Assembly (NCBI GenBank): GCA_003222935.1
Contig: QHXL01000244.1
Location: 1-8,702, forward strand
Direction: 5' to 3'
From: Acidobacteriota bacterium
GTDB taxonomy: Bacteria; Acidobacteriota; Blastocatellia; Pyrinomonadales; Pyrinomonadaceae
DNA: 8,702 nucleotides
Part shown: positions 1 through 6,341 of the stretch, piece after piece
Layout of the letters: each line of letters begins with the position of its first letter
How positions within the stretch are numbered: the stretch's first letter is position 1
Program-made: the position numbers and the translations under genes
The notes under the pieces: model-generated
What the model was told of the DNA's origin: nothing
What the model saw: the letters and a program-made list of their open reading frames with translations, nothing else
Databases searched by the model: none

Positions 1-1821
1 TGGGTTCGAGCAATACAGGTTTCGCCTTTCGCACTGCGTCCTGGAACGCAAGCGAGCCGGCAATCTGGAATGAACGCTCATCAGAGTCGACCTCGTGGTA
101 GCTACCAAAAACCAGCCGCACCTTAATGTCGACCAGCTCATAGCCTGCCAAAAAGCCACGCACCATGGCGTCCTTGATTCCGTTTTCAACCGGTCGGATG
201 TACTCCTTGGGAATAGCACCGCCGGTGATCTTGTTTTCGAATACAAAACCTTCGCCCGGTGCTGGCTCAATTTCGAGCTCCACATGGCCGAACTGTCCAC
301 GACCACCGGTCTGCTTCTTGAAGATCTCTTTACCCGGAGCTTGCTGAGTAATGGTTTCTCGATAAGCTACTTGAGGCTTACCAACACTCGCCTCAACTCC
401 GAATTCCCGCTTCATGCGATCGACTCGACGATGATTTCGAGGTGCAGCTCGCCCATGCCGGCAATAATAGTTTGGCCGGTCTCTTGATCGGTCGAGACGT
501 TAAATGACGGATCTTCCTGGGCTAGTCGATTCAGAGCTACGCCGAGCTTGTCCTGGTCTTGCCGAGTTTTCGGCTCAACCGCAACACGAATCACCGGAGC
601 CGGAAATTCCATCTTCTCCAGAATGATTGGCTTGTTTTCGTCGCAAACCGTATCACCCGTGGTTACCTGCTTCATGCCGCCGATTGCAATGATCTCACCG
701 GCACTCGCGTCTTCAATATCTTCGCGTTTGTTCGCGTGCATGCGCAGCAGGCGACCGACGCGCTCTCTCGAATCCTTAACCGGATTGTAGGCATACGAAC
801 CAGCCTTGATCGTGCCGCTATAGATGCGCACGAACGACAGCTGACCCAGGTGCTTGTCGGCCATGATCTTGAATACCAGTCCGGAAAATGGCGCGGACGC
901 GTCAGGGGGTCGGCCTTCTATTTCTGAATTTTTGGGATTGATCCCTTCCACCGGAGGCACATCGAGAGGCGAAGGAAGGTAATCCACGACTGCATCGAGC
1001 AGGGTCTGAACGCCTTTATTCTTGAAAGCGGACCCGGTAACAACAGGCACCAGCTTTAACTCAATCGTACCCTTGCGAAGCGCCGCGCGAATTTCCTTTT
1101 CGGAAATCTCTTCACCCTCGATGTACTTGTGCATCAAGTCGTCATCGACACTGGCCACTGCTTCAATAAGTTTCTCGCGAGCTGCGGCGGCATCCTCTTT
1201 CAAGTTCTCAGGGATATCGCCGGTTTCGTAATTAGAACCTTTACTCTCGTCGCTCCAGATCAAGCCCTTCATCGTGATCAGATCGACAACGCCTTTCAAT
1301 TGATCTTCCAGACCAATTGGAATCTGAATAGCGACAGGATTTGCACCGAGGCGAGTAATAATTGACTCAAACGATCGATCGAATGAAGCGCCTGCACGAT
1401 CTAACTTATTGATAAAACAGATTCTCGGAACGCCATACTTATCCGCTTGGCGCCAAACGGTTTCAGACTGCGGTTCAACACCGGCAACTCCGTCAAACAC
1501 CGCCACTGCACCGTCAAGCACACGAAGCGAACGTTCAACTTCCATTGTGAAGTCGACGTGGCCAGGAGTGTCGATAATATTGATTCGATGATCGACGCCG
1601 TTTCTTTCCCAGAAACAGGTTGTCGCAGCGCTGGTAATAGTGATACCGCGCTCTTGCTCCTGCTCCATCCAGTCCATCGTCGCCGTACCCTCATGTACTT
1701 CACCGATCTTGTGGGTGATACCGGTGTAATAAAGGACACGTTCGGTCGTGGTGGTCTTGCCGGCATCGATGTGAGCCATGATGCCGATATTTCTGAACTT
1801 GTTTAAGTCGTGCTTAGCCAT
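1..1821 (-). CDS. fusA: Translation elongation factor G, frame broken by a 5-bp duplication, 3' end outside window
   Basis: EF-G is the GTPase that moves tRNA and mRNA through the ribosome. The N-terminal 465 residues are intact: P-loop AHIDAGKT (about 16-23), the RGITI switch I segment, DTPGH (84-88), NKLD (138-141), then domains II and III ending in the conserved [11 protein letters not shown]. After codon 465 the frame meets TGA at 412-414. A tandem copy of GTCGA causes this. Deleting one copy gives [10 protein letters not shown] and 138 further open codons of perfect EF-G ([29 protein letters not shown]) up to position 2. The repaired product would have about 605 residues in the window of the usual 690-700. 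The start [14 protein letters not shown] is the family start, but no clear Shine-Dalgarno precedes it. It is the third gene of the str operon. I cannot tell a real mutation from an assembly error; the downstream codons show no decay. Confidence 0.95.
420..429 (-). repeat. 5-bp tandem duplication that frameshifts fusA
   Basis: On the minus strand GTCGA occurs twice in direct succession, at 429-425 and 424-420. Reading through both gives IVESIA then TGA. Reading with one copy gives IVDRMKREF, which matches the universally conserved EF-G sequence at this place. The duplication is exact, which points to a very recent slippage event or to an assembly artefact. Confidence 0.9.
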
Positions 1822-1827
1822 TGCTGT

Positions 1828-1888
1828 TTTGAACTTTGTTCTTTGAACTTTGAGCTTTGACGAAGATCAAAGCACAAAGCACCAAGCT
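1828..1888. repeat. Heptanucleotide repeats in inverted arrangement, rpsG-fusA spacer
   Basis: On the plus strand five heptamers of the form TTTGNNN follow each other at 1828-1862 (TTTGAAC, TTTGTTC, TTTGAAC, TTTGAGC, TTTGACG). After five bases come CAAAGCA, CAAAGCA and CCAAGCT at 1868-1888, which are inverted relative to the first block. The inner units form a perfect 7-bp hairpin, GCTTTGA with TCAAAGC, around a 6-nt loop (1854-1873). The array fills nearly the whole spacer between the rpsG stop and the fusA start, where a ribosome binding site would be expected. I know of no standard name for it. Confidence 0.75.
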
Positions 1889-1893
1889 CATCC

Positions 1894-2364
1894 TTACCAT
1901 TTGTAATGCGCAAACGCCTTGTTCGCGTCGGCCATGCGGTGCGTATCTTCCTTCTTCTTTACGGCATTTCCGCGGTTGTTTGCAGCATCGAGAATTTCAG
2001 CCGCTAATCTGTCCGTCATCGTCTTCTCGCCGCGACCTCGCGCGTAGGAAACGATCCAGCGGATTGCCAAAGCACCACGTCGCTCCTGGTGAACTTCAAT
2101 CGGCACCTGGTAAGTAGAACCGCCAACGCGTCGCGATTTCACTTCCACTGTGGGCTTAACATTGTCGATTGCCCGCTTGAAAACCTTGAGCGACTCTTCA
2201 CCCGTTTTCTCGCCAACCTGCTTCATGGCATCGTAGAAAATGCTCTCGGCTACAGACTTTTTCCCGTCCCACATGACACCGCTGATAAACTTCGTTACCA
2301 GGGGGCTGTTGTAAACAGGATCGGGAAGTACGTCGCGTCGTTCAGCTACTCTTCGTCTTGGCAT
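1894..2364 (-). CDS. rpsG: 30S ribosomal protein S7
   Basis: S7 binds the 3' major domain of 16S rRNA, starts assembly of the 30S head and lines the E-site/mRNA exit region. The 156-residue product has the standard family length. It shows the family start [10 protein letters not shown], the RNA-binding segment [13 protein letters not shown], the central GGSTYQVP and [10 protein letters not shown] motifs, and the C-terminal [19 protein letters not shown] that contacts the E site. An in-frame upstream start at 2391 would add nine residues that lie inside a REP palindrome, so I reject it. Only a weak GGAA (2373-2376) precedes the chosen ATG. In many bacteria S7 is the translational repressor of this operon. 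It lies between rpsL (91 nt upstream, spacer occupied by REP-like hairpins) and fusA (72 nt downstream). Nothing in the protein looks unusual. Confidence 0.97.
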   Translation of the reverse strand: MPRRRVAERRDVLPDPVYNSPLVTKFISGVMWDGKKSVAESIFYDAMKQVGEKTGEESLKVFKRAIDNVKPTVEVKSRRVGGSTYQVPIEVHQERRGALAIRWIVSYARGRGEKTMTDRLAAEILDAANNRGNAVKKKEDTHRMADANKAFAHYKW

Positions 2365-2384
2365 ATCTAAGGTTCCGGATTCAA

Positions 2385-2451
2385 GTGGCACAGACTTCAG
2401 TCTGTGATTCTCAATTGTTATCGCTCAAACACAGACTGAAGTCTGTGCTAC
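2385..2451. repeat. REP-like inverted doublet (BIME-type) between rpsL and rpsG
   Basis: Two 18-bp palindromes lie at 2389-2406 and 2430-2447. Each has perfect 8-bp arms, CACAGACT and AGTCTGTG, around a 2-nt centre (TC or GA), and the second is the exact reverse complement of the first. Each is headed on its outer side by GTRG: GTGG at 2385-2388 on the plus strand and GTAG at 2451-2448 on the minus strand. A GTRG head followed by a hairpin, paired in inverted orientation, is the architecture of REP/BIME elements mobilised by RAYT (Y1 family) transposases. The pair sits 4 bp after the rpsL stop and 20 bp before the rpsG start, inside the operon. The transcript could fold as two small hairpins or one long one. 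Confidence 0.8.
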
Positions 2452-2455
2452 CCAT

Positions 2456-2839
2456 TTACTTCGCGCTCGCCTTGGGTCGTTTCGCACCGTACTTGGACCG
2501 ACCTTGTTTTCGATCGGCAACGCCCACCGAATCCAGGGTTCCGCGGATCACGTGATACCTCACACCCGGCAAGTCCTTCACACGACCACCTCTAATCAGG
2601 ACGATTGAGTGTTCCTGCAGGTTGTGACCAACTCCGGGGATGTAAGTTGTTACCTCGATCCCATTGGTCAACCGCACGCGAGCAACCTTTCGTAGAGCCG
2701 AATTCGGCTTTTTGGGTGTTTGCGTATAAACACGCGTGCACACACCACGTTTTTGAGGTGAACTCTGAAGCGCAGGACTGGCCGTTTTGTACTTGACCTG
2801 CTGGCGACCTTTGCGAACAAGCTGATTTATCGTCGGCAC
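2456..2839 (-). CDS. rpsL: 30S ribosomal protein S12
   Basis: S12 sits at the 30S decoding centre and is the classic streptomycin-resistance target. The product of 127 residues (family about 123-140) begins at a GTG codon giving [12 protein letters not shown], the family N-terminus. The Shine-Dalgarno AGAGGA lies 5 nt upstream, which decides the start over a TTG twelve codons earlier inside the leader terminator. The streptomycin-binding loops [11 protein letters not shown] and [13 protein letters not shown] are wild type, with both key lysines present. The aspartate in KDLPG that RimO methylthiolates in other bacteria is kept. The basic C-terminal tail ([15 protein letters not shown]) is normal. 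It is the first gene of the operon, about 380 nt downstream of a strong promoter. Regulation probably involves the structured leader. Confidence 0.97.
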   Translation of the reverse strand: MPTINQLVRKGRQQVKYKTASPALQSSPQKRGVCTRVYTQTPKKPNSALRKVARVRLTNGIEVTTYIPGVGHNLQEHSIVLIRGGRVKDLPGVRYHVIRGTLDSVGVADRKQGRSKYGAKRPKASAK

Positions 2840-2844
2840 TGTTT

Positions 2845-2850
2845 TCCTCT
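2845..2850 (-). promoter_or_regulatory. Shine-Dalgarno of rpsL (AGAGGA)
   Basis: AGAGGA lies on the minus strand 5 nt before the GTG start at 2839-2837. Its spacing fixes that GTG as the initiation codon and excludes the TTG at 2875, which lies in the terminator U-tract upstream. Confidence 0.8.
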
Positions 2851-2873
2851 TATTACTGGCGTTTTGGACACGC

Positions 2874-2922
2874 AAAAAGGCGCTTGCCTGCCTCTTTCCG
2901 GAACCAGTCCGGCAGTCAGCGC
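2874..2922 (-). terminator. Terminator-like hairpin in the str leader (possible attenuator)
   Basis: On the minus strand the arms GCGCT (2922-2918) and CTGCC (2915-2911) pair with GGCAG (2892-2888) and AGCGC (2884-2880), with a small internal loop. Inside is a 5-bp hairpin, CCGGA with TCCGG. The stem is followed by CC and TTTTT (2878-2874). It ends about 24 nt before the rpsL Shine-Dalgarno, so it lies in the rpsL 5' untranslated region. GCCTGC just upstream could instead pair with GCAGGC in the right arm, giving an alternative fold. It could attenuate the str operon or stop read-through from the TPR operon. Confidence 0.55.
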
Positions 2923-3222
2923 AGGCGGCTGCCCTGTTGAATCTTGTGTTTAGGGATGTTCTGAATTCGCTATCTGGCGGGTGTGGATGATGGCTTCCCT
3001 TAAGCCAAAACTTTTCTGTGGCGTCGCTTTAATAGGACGAGGAGTTAACCTCCCGCGCGGGCATGCGTTGGAACAGTCAATAAAACTGACCGCGTCGCCT
3101 GCCATTTACGCCACAATAATTGTCAACGGCCTATAAAACTATTGGCCGAGCAACGCCTCCACACCGACAGAACCAACTAGACGTTGCATTGTAGACTTCA
3201 GACCCTCTGTCCGAAACGGCAG
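2923..3222 (-). promoter_or_regulatory. Long structured 5' leader of the str operon
   Basis: These 300 bases hold no convincing gene. Visible on the minus strand, in order of transcription, are a 5-bp hairpin CGGCC/GGCCG around 3126-3147 with an inner ATA/TAT pairing, a CAGT/ACTG stem near 3075-3089, a perfect 10-bp palindrome CCCGCGCGGG near 3052-3061, GGAG/CTCC around GTTAA next to it, and a 6-bp TGGCTT/AAGCCA stem at 2991-3007. I recognise no known riboswitch. Long leaders before ribosomal protein genes often bind a product of the operon; a role for S7 or S12 here is inference. Confidence 0.4.
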
Positions 3223-3251
3223 ACTATACGGATGGGAGACGGATGTGTCAA
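3223..3251 (-). promoter_or_regulatory. Sigma70-type promoter of the str operon
   Basis: On the minus strand TTGACA (3251-3246) is separated by exactly 17 nt from TATAGT (3228-3223). This is a consensus -35 and a 5/6 -10 at optimal spacing. Transcription should start near 3216, giving an rpsL leader of about 377 nt. It lies just after the stop of the small membrane-protein gene, with no terminator visible between them. Confidence 0.75.
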
Positions 3252-3296
3252 GCGAGGGGAGGCCAAGTTGTTGTCAAGATAGTGTTTCGAACTGAG

Positions 3297-3464
3297 CTAG
3301 ACTGCCCTGACCAGGTACCAAACGCCGAATCCTAGTCCAACAAGCACCAAAGCCATAATTAGACAAACCAAAGCTAGTATCAGCTTAAATTTTCGGTATC
3401 GATTCTTGTCAGGCGGTGCGAGGGAGCTTTGCGGGAAGTATGGTGGTGGTGTGTACGTAGCCAT
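3297..3464 (-). CDS. Small single-pass membrane protein, 55 residues, proline-rich N-terminus
   Basis: I do not recognise this gene by sequence. The product begins MATYTPPPYFPQSSLAPPD, a proline-rich stretch of about 20 residues. A short basic segment follows (KNRYRKFK, 20-27), then a strongly hydrophobic helix of about 26 residues (LILALVCLIMALVLVGLGFG and on), ending in RAV. The basic segment before the helix predicts a cytoplasmic N-terminus and a short periplasmic tail. The ATG lies 8 nt after the TPR lipoprotein stop; an AAGG overlapping that stop can serve as its ribosome binding site, so the two are probably translated from one message. The tight spacing and clear membrane helix argue that it is real although very short. 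It may anchor or partner the lipoprotein, which is inference. Confidence 0.65.
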   Translation of the reverse strand: MATYTPPPYFPQSSLAPPDKNRYRKFKLILALVCLIMALVLVGLGFGVWYLVRAV

Positions 3465-3472
3465 TTTCGTTA

Positions 3473-4216
3473 TTAACCTTTATTTCCTTTTGGTGCAGGC
3501 GGCTTGGTTGGCGACGCGTTTGGCGTCCCCTCCCCAGATTTCTTTATTTCGCCTTCTTTAGCTTTCTTGAGCAAATCTTCCTGGTGCTTTCTTCCTGCTT
3601 TGACGCGGCTCATTCCCTCCCGCGCCTCGTCGAGGCCGTCCTGGGCGCGGTAGTAGTCAGGATCTATCTCTATAGCTTTTGTGAACGCTGAGGCCGCCTC
3701 TGAATACTGCGCCAACTTAATATGGGCCAAACCCATGTCGTAATAAATGTCTGGATCGTCGGACTTTAGTTTTACAGCCTGCCTGAATTCCCGAATTGCG
3801 TCGCTGTACTGCTGAAGACCAACAAAGGTTTGTCCAAGATTATAATGAGCTTCAGCATCTTCGTTGTTGTCAGTCAGGTATTTCTTGTAAGTCTCAACCG
3901 CCTGCTTATATTCGTCTTCAGCTTCCCTCGCCTTACTGAGTGCCTCGTAAGCGAGTCCTAGTCGAAAGTGAGCCTCGGCAAGTGTCGAATCTAAGCTAAT
4001 CGCCTGTTTGAAGGCTTCAGCGGCCTCTGAATCCTTATCATCTCGATAAAGCAACTTGCCCTTTTCGAGGAACGATCGTGCTTCAACTGGATTGTTGGTT
4101 ACTCCGTTTGCAGCATCGGATCCGCCGGACTGACTGCTGGCAGTGGAGTTACCTCCACGCTTGCAGCCGCATAAAATCAGCAGCGTCAAGATGACGATGA
4201 CCAGGGGCTTGTACAT
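3473..4216 (-). CDS. TPR-repeat lipoprotein
   Basis: The product (247 residues from this start) opens with MYKPLVIVILTLLILCGCKRGG, a lipoprotein signal peptide whose likely lipobox is LCGC with the second cysteine lipidated. A low-complexity Ser/Gly/Asn linker follows. Then come about four TPR units: one beginning ARSFLEKGKLLYRDD, one AEAHFRLGLAYEALS, one AEAHYNLGQTFVGLQ and one PDIYYDMGLAHIKLA, each ending in the A-EIDP type consensus. The tail is a charged helix and a Lys/Pro-rich end. TPR lipoproteins act as periplasmic scaffolds for protein complexes; no partner can be named. A GTG at 4264 is also in frame, but its extra 16 polar residues would precede the signal peptide, so I chose the ATG at 4216. 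That ATG lacks a Shine-Dalgarno and lies inside a small upstream ORF, suggesting translational coupling. Confidence 0.85.
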   Translation of the reverse strand: MYKPLVIVILTLLILCGCKRGGNSTASSQSGGSDAANGVTNNPVEARSFLEKGKLLYRDDKDSEAAEAFKQAISLDSTLAEAHFRLGLAYEALSKAREAEDEYKQAVETYKKYLTDNNEDAEAHYNLGQTFVGLQQYSDAIREFRQAVKLKSDDPDIYYDMGLAHIKLAQYSEAASAFTKAIEIDPDYYRAQDGLDEAREGMSRVKAGRKHQEDLLKKAKEGEIKKSGEGTPNASPTKPPAPKGNKG

Positions 4217-4326
4217 TTCGTTAGTGTTTCGAGACGCTTCTTGTCTGGACCTCGGGAAGAACACTGATCTAACGTTAAATCACGGGATGAGTCAAACCCA
4301 GTCTTACTATCAGACTGAGGTTTCAT
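4186..4326 (-). CDS. Small upstream ORF (46 codons) overlapping the TPR lipoprotein start
   Basis: An ATG at 4326-4324 is preceded by the perfect Shine-Dalgarno AAGGAG with 8-nt spacing, the best ribosome binding site in this region. The frame runs 46 codons (MKPQSDSKTGFDSSRDLTLD and on, with a KKR cluster near residue 29) and stops with TGA at 4188-4186, 31 nt inside the lipoprotein gene in a different frame. The peptide is polar, without signal or membrane helix, and matches nothing I know. The likeliest role is a leader whose translation opens the weak lipoprotein start. It could also be a small protein in its own right, or the site could be fortuitous. Confidence 0.4.
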   Translation of the reverse strand: MKPQSDSKTGFDSSRDLTLDQCSSRGPDKKRLETLTKCTSPWSSSS

Positions 4327-4334
4327 TGTGGAAA

Positions 4335-4340
4335 CTCCTT
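4335..4340 (-). promoter_or_regulatory. Strong Shine-Dalgarno (AAGGAG) of the upstream ORF
   Basis: AAGGAG on the minus strand, 8 nt before the ATG at 4326. It is in the wrong frame for the lipoprotein gene (the two ATGs are 110 nt apart), so it supports an independent or coupled small ORF. A hairpin CAGTCT/AGACTG with a 7-nt loop lies in the ORF at 4299-4317. Confidence 0.6.
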
Positions 4341-4450
4341 CTGATTACCTCTTTCATTTATCAACAGCATTTCCCAAGACAACACCGCGGCGCCTTGCCG
4401 GGGGTTTGTTTACGACTGACTTTTGATCGAAATCGAATTGAGGAGCCGAA

Positions 4451-5437
4451 ATGTTTAGAAGCCCAAGCCGCTTAGTCGGATATTTGCTGCCAATTGCCCT
4501 GGCAGCGCTTTTCCTGCCCTTAGAAGCATCGGCACAAAAAAAGAGAGAAACCTTTGTCTATGCTCCGCCGAGCCTGAGCTTATCCTCAGATACTACCGTC
4601 GTAACTGCCTGCGAGGGAGCTACTCTTGTTAAGCTCAATGCCCGTGCGAGCTCTCCCGATGGAAACCCAATTCGGTATCGCTGGTCGTCGAGTGCAGGCC
4701 GTATCGATGGCAATGGCCCAACCGTAAACTGGGATTTGTCGGGTCTCGCTCCCGGCGTTTACAAAGCCTTTATCAATATTGAAACTGGAAACAACGCTGG
4801 TGAATGCAACGCATTCACTTCAACCACCGTTGTCGTTAGACCGTGTCCCCCGGAAAAGCCAGTTTGTCCGACTGTTGAAATCATCTGCCCGACCGATGTT
4901 GTCGTCGATCAACCGCTGACCTTTAGTTCGAATATTTCGGGAGGTAGTTCCGGGGTCGCTCCGATTTACAACTGGAGTGTTTCGGCGGGAACCATTACCG
5001 ATGGTCAGGGCACCCCAACAATCAGGGTCGATACCACGGGACTCGCCGGACAGACCGTCAAAGCAACATTGACCATGGCGGGATATCCGACGGACTGCTC
5101 CGCAAGTTGTGCAGTTTCGATTCCGGTTCCCGAAGCGAAATGTCGCAAATTCGATGAATTCCCCGACATTTCCCGTAATGACGAGAAGGCTCGTCTCGAC
5201 AATTACGGCATTGAACTCCAAAACGACCCGACGGCAACTGCGTACATCATCGTTTACCGGGGTCGCACTAGTAAGCCCGGCGACGTCCAGAGACACACAA
5301 CTCGGATCGTCGATTACCTCGTAAATTCAAGGGGAATTGATGCAAGACGCATCGTTACACTCGTCGGCGGAACTCGCGATGAGCTGATGGTTGAGCTATG
5401 GACGTGTCCCCAGGGAGCACCTCCGCCAAAAGAGTAA
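4451..5437 (+). CDS. Exported protein with two PKD/Ig-like domains and a C-terminal OmpA-like region
   Basis: The 328-residue product starts with a signal peptide (basic RSPSR, hydrophobic 8-24, cleavage after ASA at 28). Two similar beta-sandwich units follow, at about 40-130 and 138-225. Each carries the PKD-like pattern of W-SSSAGRI or W-SVSAGTI, then a T-V-W/T-I-V-D strand and a SGLAPGVYKA or TGLAGQTVKA strand. Cysteines sit in pairs around the domain joins (RPCPPEKPVCP, DCSASC). The last 95 residues (KFDEFPDI to WTCPQG) have the spacing of a degenerate OmpA-C domain: the strand AYIIVYRGR, the helix RIVDYLVNSRGIDARRI and a final strand VELWTC. OmpA-C domains bind peptidoglycan, but binding here is unproven. 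The start is fixed by AGGAG 5 nt upstream. A strong terminator follows. Confidence 0.75.
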   Translation: MFRSPSRLVGYLLPIALAALFLPLEASAQKKRETFVYAPPSLSLSSDTTVVTACEGATLVKLNARASSPDGNPIRYRWSSSAGRIDGNGPTVNWDLSGLAPGVYKAFINIETGNNAGECNAFTSTTVVVRPCPPEKPVCPTVEIICPTDVVVDQPLTFSSNISGGSSGVAPIYNWSVSAGTITDGQGTPTIRVDTTGLAGQTVKATLTMAGYPTDCSASCAVSIPVPEAKCRKFDEFPDISRNDEKARLDNYGIELQNDPTATAYIIVYRGRTSKPGDVQRHTTRIVDYLVNSRGIDARRIVTLVGGTRDELMVELWTCPQGAPPPKE

Positions 5438-5460
5438 AACAAAAAAAAGCTGAAATCATG

Positions 5461-5490
5461 AAAGCCAGTACCCAAAAGGTACTGGCTTTT
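5461..5490 (+). terminator. Intrinsic terminator after the PKD/OmpA-like gene
   Basis: AAAGCCAGTACC (5461-5472) pairs perfectly over 12 bp with GGTACTGGCTTT (5478-5489) around the 5-nt loop CAAAA and ends in TTTT. It begins 23 nt after the stop codon. An A-rich run precedes it, so it could act weakly in the other direction too. Confidence 0.9.
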
Positions 5491-5495
5491 CGCGT

Positions 5496-5501
5496 TATAA
5501 T
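5496..5501 (+). promoter_or_regulatory. Candidate -10 box (TATAAT) for the exported kinase-like gene
   Basis: A perfect TATAAT lies 6 nt past the terminator and 60 nt before the ATG at 5562. No matching -35 is present at 16-18 nt, because that place is occupied by the terminator stem. An AGGTGGA (5549-5555) 6 nt before the ATG serves as ribosome binding site. Confidence 0.35.
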
Positions 5502-5561
5502 CGAGCACCAACTTTTTCTGTTTTGAATCCGGAGTGCCGTTAAACCACAGGTGGACCAATT

Positions 5562-6341
5562 ATGCTAAGAAAAAACCAAATTCAATTGCTGTTGTGTTCT
5601 GCGCTACTGATCGTCGCGCAAACCTCTGTTGTTTTCTCCCAAAAAGCCAAGGAAAAAAAAGTCTACACGGGAACGCCGGTACTTTGGACTGAACCGGCCG
5701 ACATCGAGCAGCGCAATCTTCTATTAGGCGCTGGCGGTGAATCCATGAAACCAGACCTCAGTCGGGTAACATTCGTTGCCGACAAACCCGGCGGTTATTC
5801 GAAGAAATATATTGTGAAGGATGGTGCCGGGAATGAGTGGGTGGCAAAAGTCAGTAAGGAATCTCAGACTGACACCGCTGCAAACAGGATTATTTGGGCC
5901 ATCGGATATGAACCTGAAATCGCTTACCTGATTCCCAAATTGAAGATCGAAGGTAAGGGCGAATTCGAAAACGTCCGCATGGAGGCAAGACCGAAAAACA
6001 TAAAACGCAACGGCAACTGGATGTGGGAAAACAACCCGTTCATGAACACTCCTGAGTTCCGAGGTCTCAAGATCTTCATGCTGATGATCAATAACTGGGA
6101 TATGAAAGACGACAATAACGAAATCCTCGCCTCAAAGGATCAACCTACAGGCGGCAAACTTCGATACATCGTCAGCGATCTGGGTGGTTCATTTGGAAAA
6201 ACCGGTGGATTCTTATCCCGAACGCGAAATGATCCGGACGACTACGCGAAGTCGCCTTTCATTGAGAAGGTGAACGGTAACAACGTGCAGTTCAAGTACA
6301 GCGGCAAGAACCAGAAACTCTTCGCGGGTCTTACAGTTTAG
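5562..6341 (+). CDS. Exported protein with kinase-like motifs, C-terminus lost by frameshift
   Basis: I do not recognise a named family. The 259-residue product begins with a signal peptide (basic LRKN, hydrophobic 6-24, likely cleavage at VFS-Q near 26). The mature part has motifs in the order of a kinase fold. KYIVKDGAGNEWVAKV has a beta-strand lysine at 96. NNWDMKDDNNEI (177-188), after the helix GLKIFMLMI, resembles a catalytic loop with D180 and N185/N186. IVSDLGGSFG (203-212) resembles the metal-binding DFG/DLG segment of HipA, CotH and PI3K-like kinases. This assignment is inference from pattern. The frame ends at TAG 6339-6341, but an adjoining frame continues as clear coding sequence to 6478, so the natural protein was probably about 305 residues or a little longer. 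A terminator with the preceding gene makes it a separate unit. Confidence 0.65.
   Translation: MLRKNQIQLLLCSALLIVAQTSVVFSQKAKEKKVYTGTPVLWTEPADIEQRNLLLGAGGESMKPDLSRVTFVADKPGGYSKKYIVKDGAGNEWVAKVSKESQTDTAANRIIWAIGYEPEIAYLIPKLKIEGKGEFENVRMEARPKNIKRNGNWMWENNPFMNTPEFRGLKIFMLMINNWDMKDDNNEILASKDQPTGGKLRYIVSDLGGSFGKTGGFLSRTRNDPDDYAKSPFIEKVNGNNVQFKYSGKNQKLFAGLTV

Noticed and set aside
412..430. Programmed ribosomal frameshifting in fusA
   Set aside because: No slippery heptamer or downstream stimulator is evident, a perfect 5-bp duplication explains the shift, and EF-G genes are not known to use recoding here.
2365..2391. rpsG with nine extra N-terminal residues
   Set aside because: The extension lies partly in a REP palindrome, and the family start is MPRRR at 2364.
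2840..2875. rpsL with an earlier TTG start (twelve extra residues)
   Set aside because: The TTG lies in the U-tract of the leader hairpin, the extra residues are absent from the S12 family, and the GTG at 2839 has AGAGGA at the right distance.
3120..3150. tRNA-like or second promoter signal (TTGACA on the minus strand at 3119-3124)
   Set aside because: No -10 hexamer lies 16-18 nt downstream and no cloverleaf can be drawn; the box is likely fortuitous.
3139..3189. 16-codon leader peptide (MQRLVGSVGVEALLGQ) in the str leader
   Set aside because: Its nearest Shine-Dalgarno-like AGAGGG is 13 nt away, it has no run of regulatory codons, and such short frames are common by chance.
3191..3203. 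Third REP copy: AGACTTCAG resembles the rpsL-rpsG palindrome
   Set aside because: Only one arm is present and the matching AGTCTG arm is missing, so the 9-base match is probably chance.
4820..5296. 158-codon minus-strand frame opposite the PKD/OmpA-like gene
   Set aside because: It is a shadow of a well-supported gene, with arginine/asparagine-rich composition typical of antisense reading.
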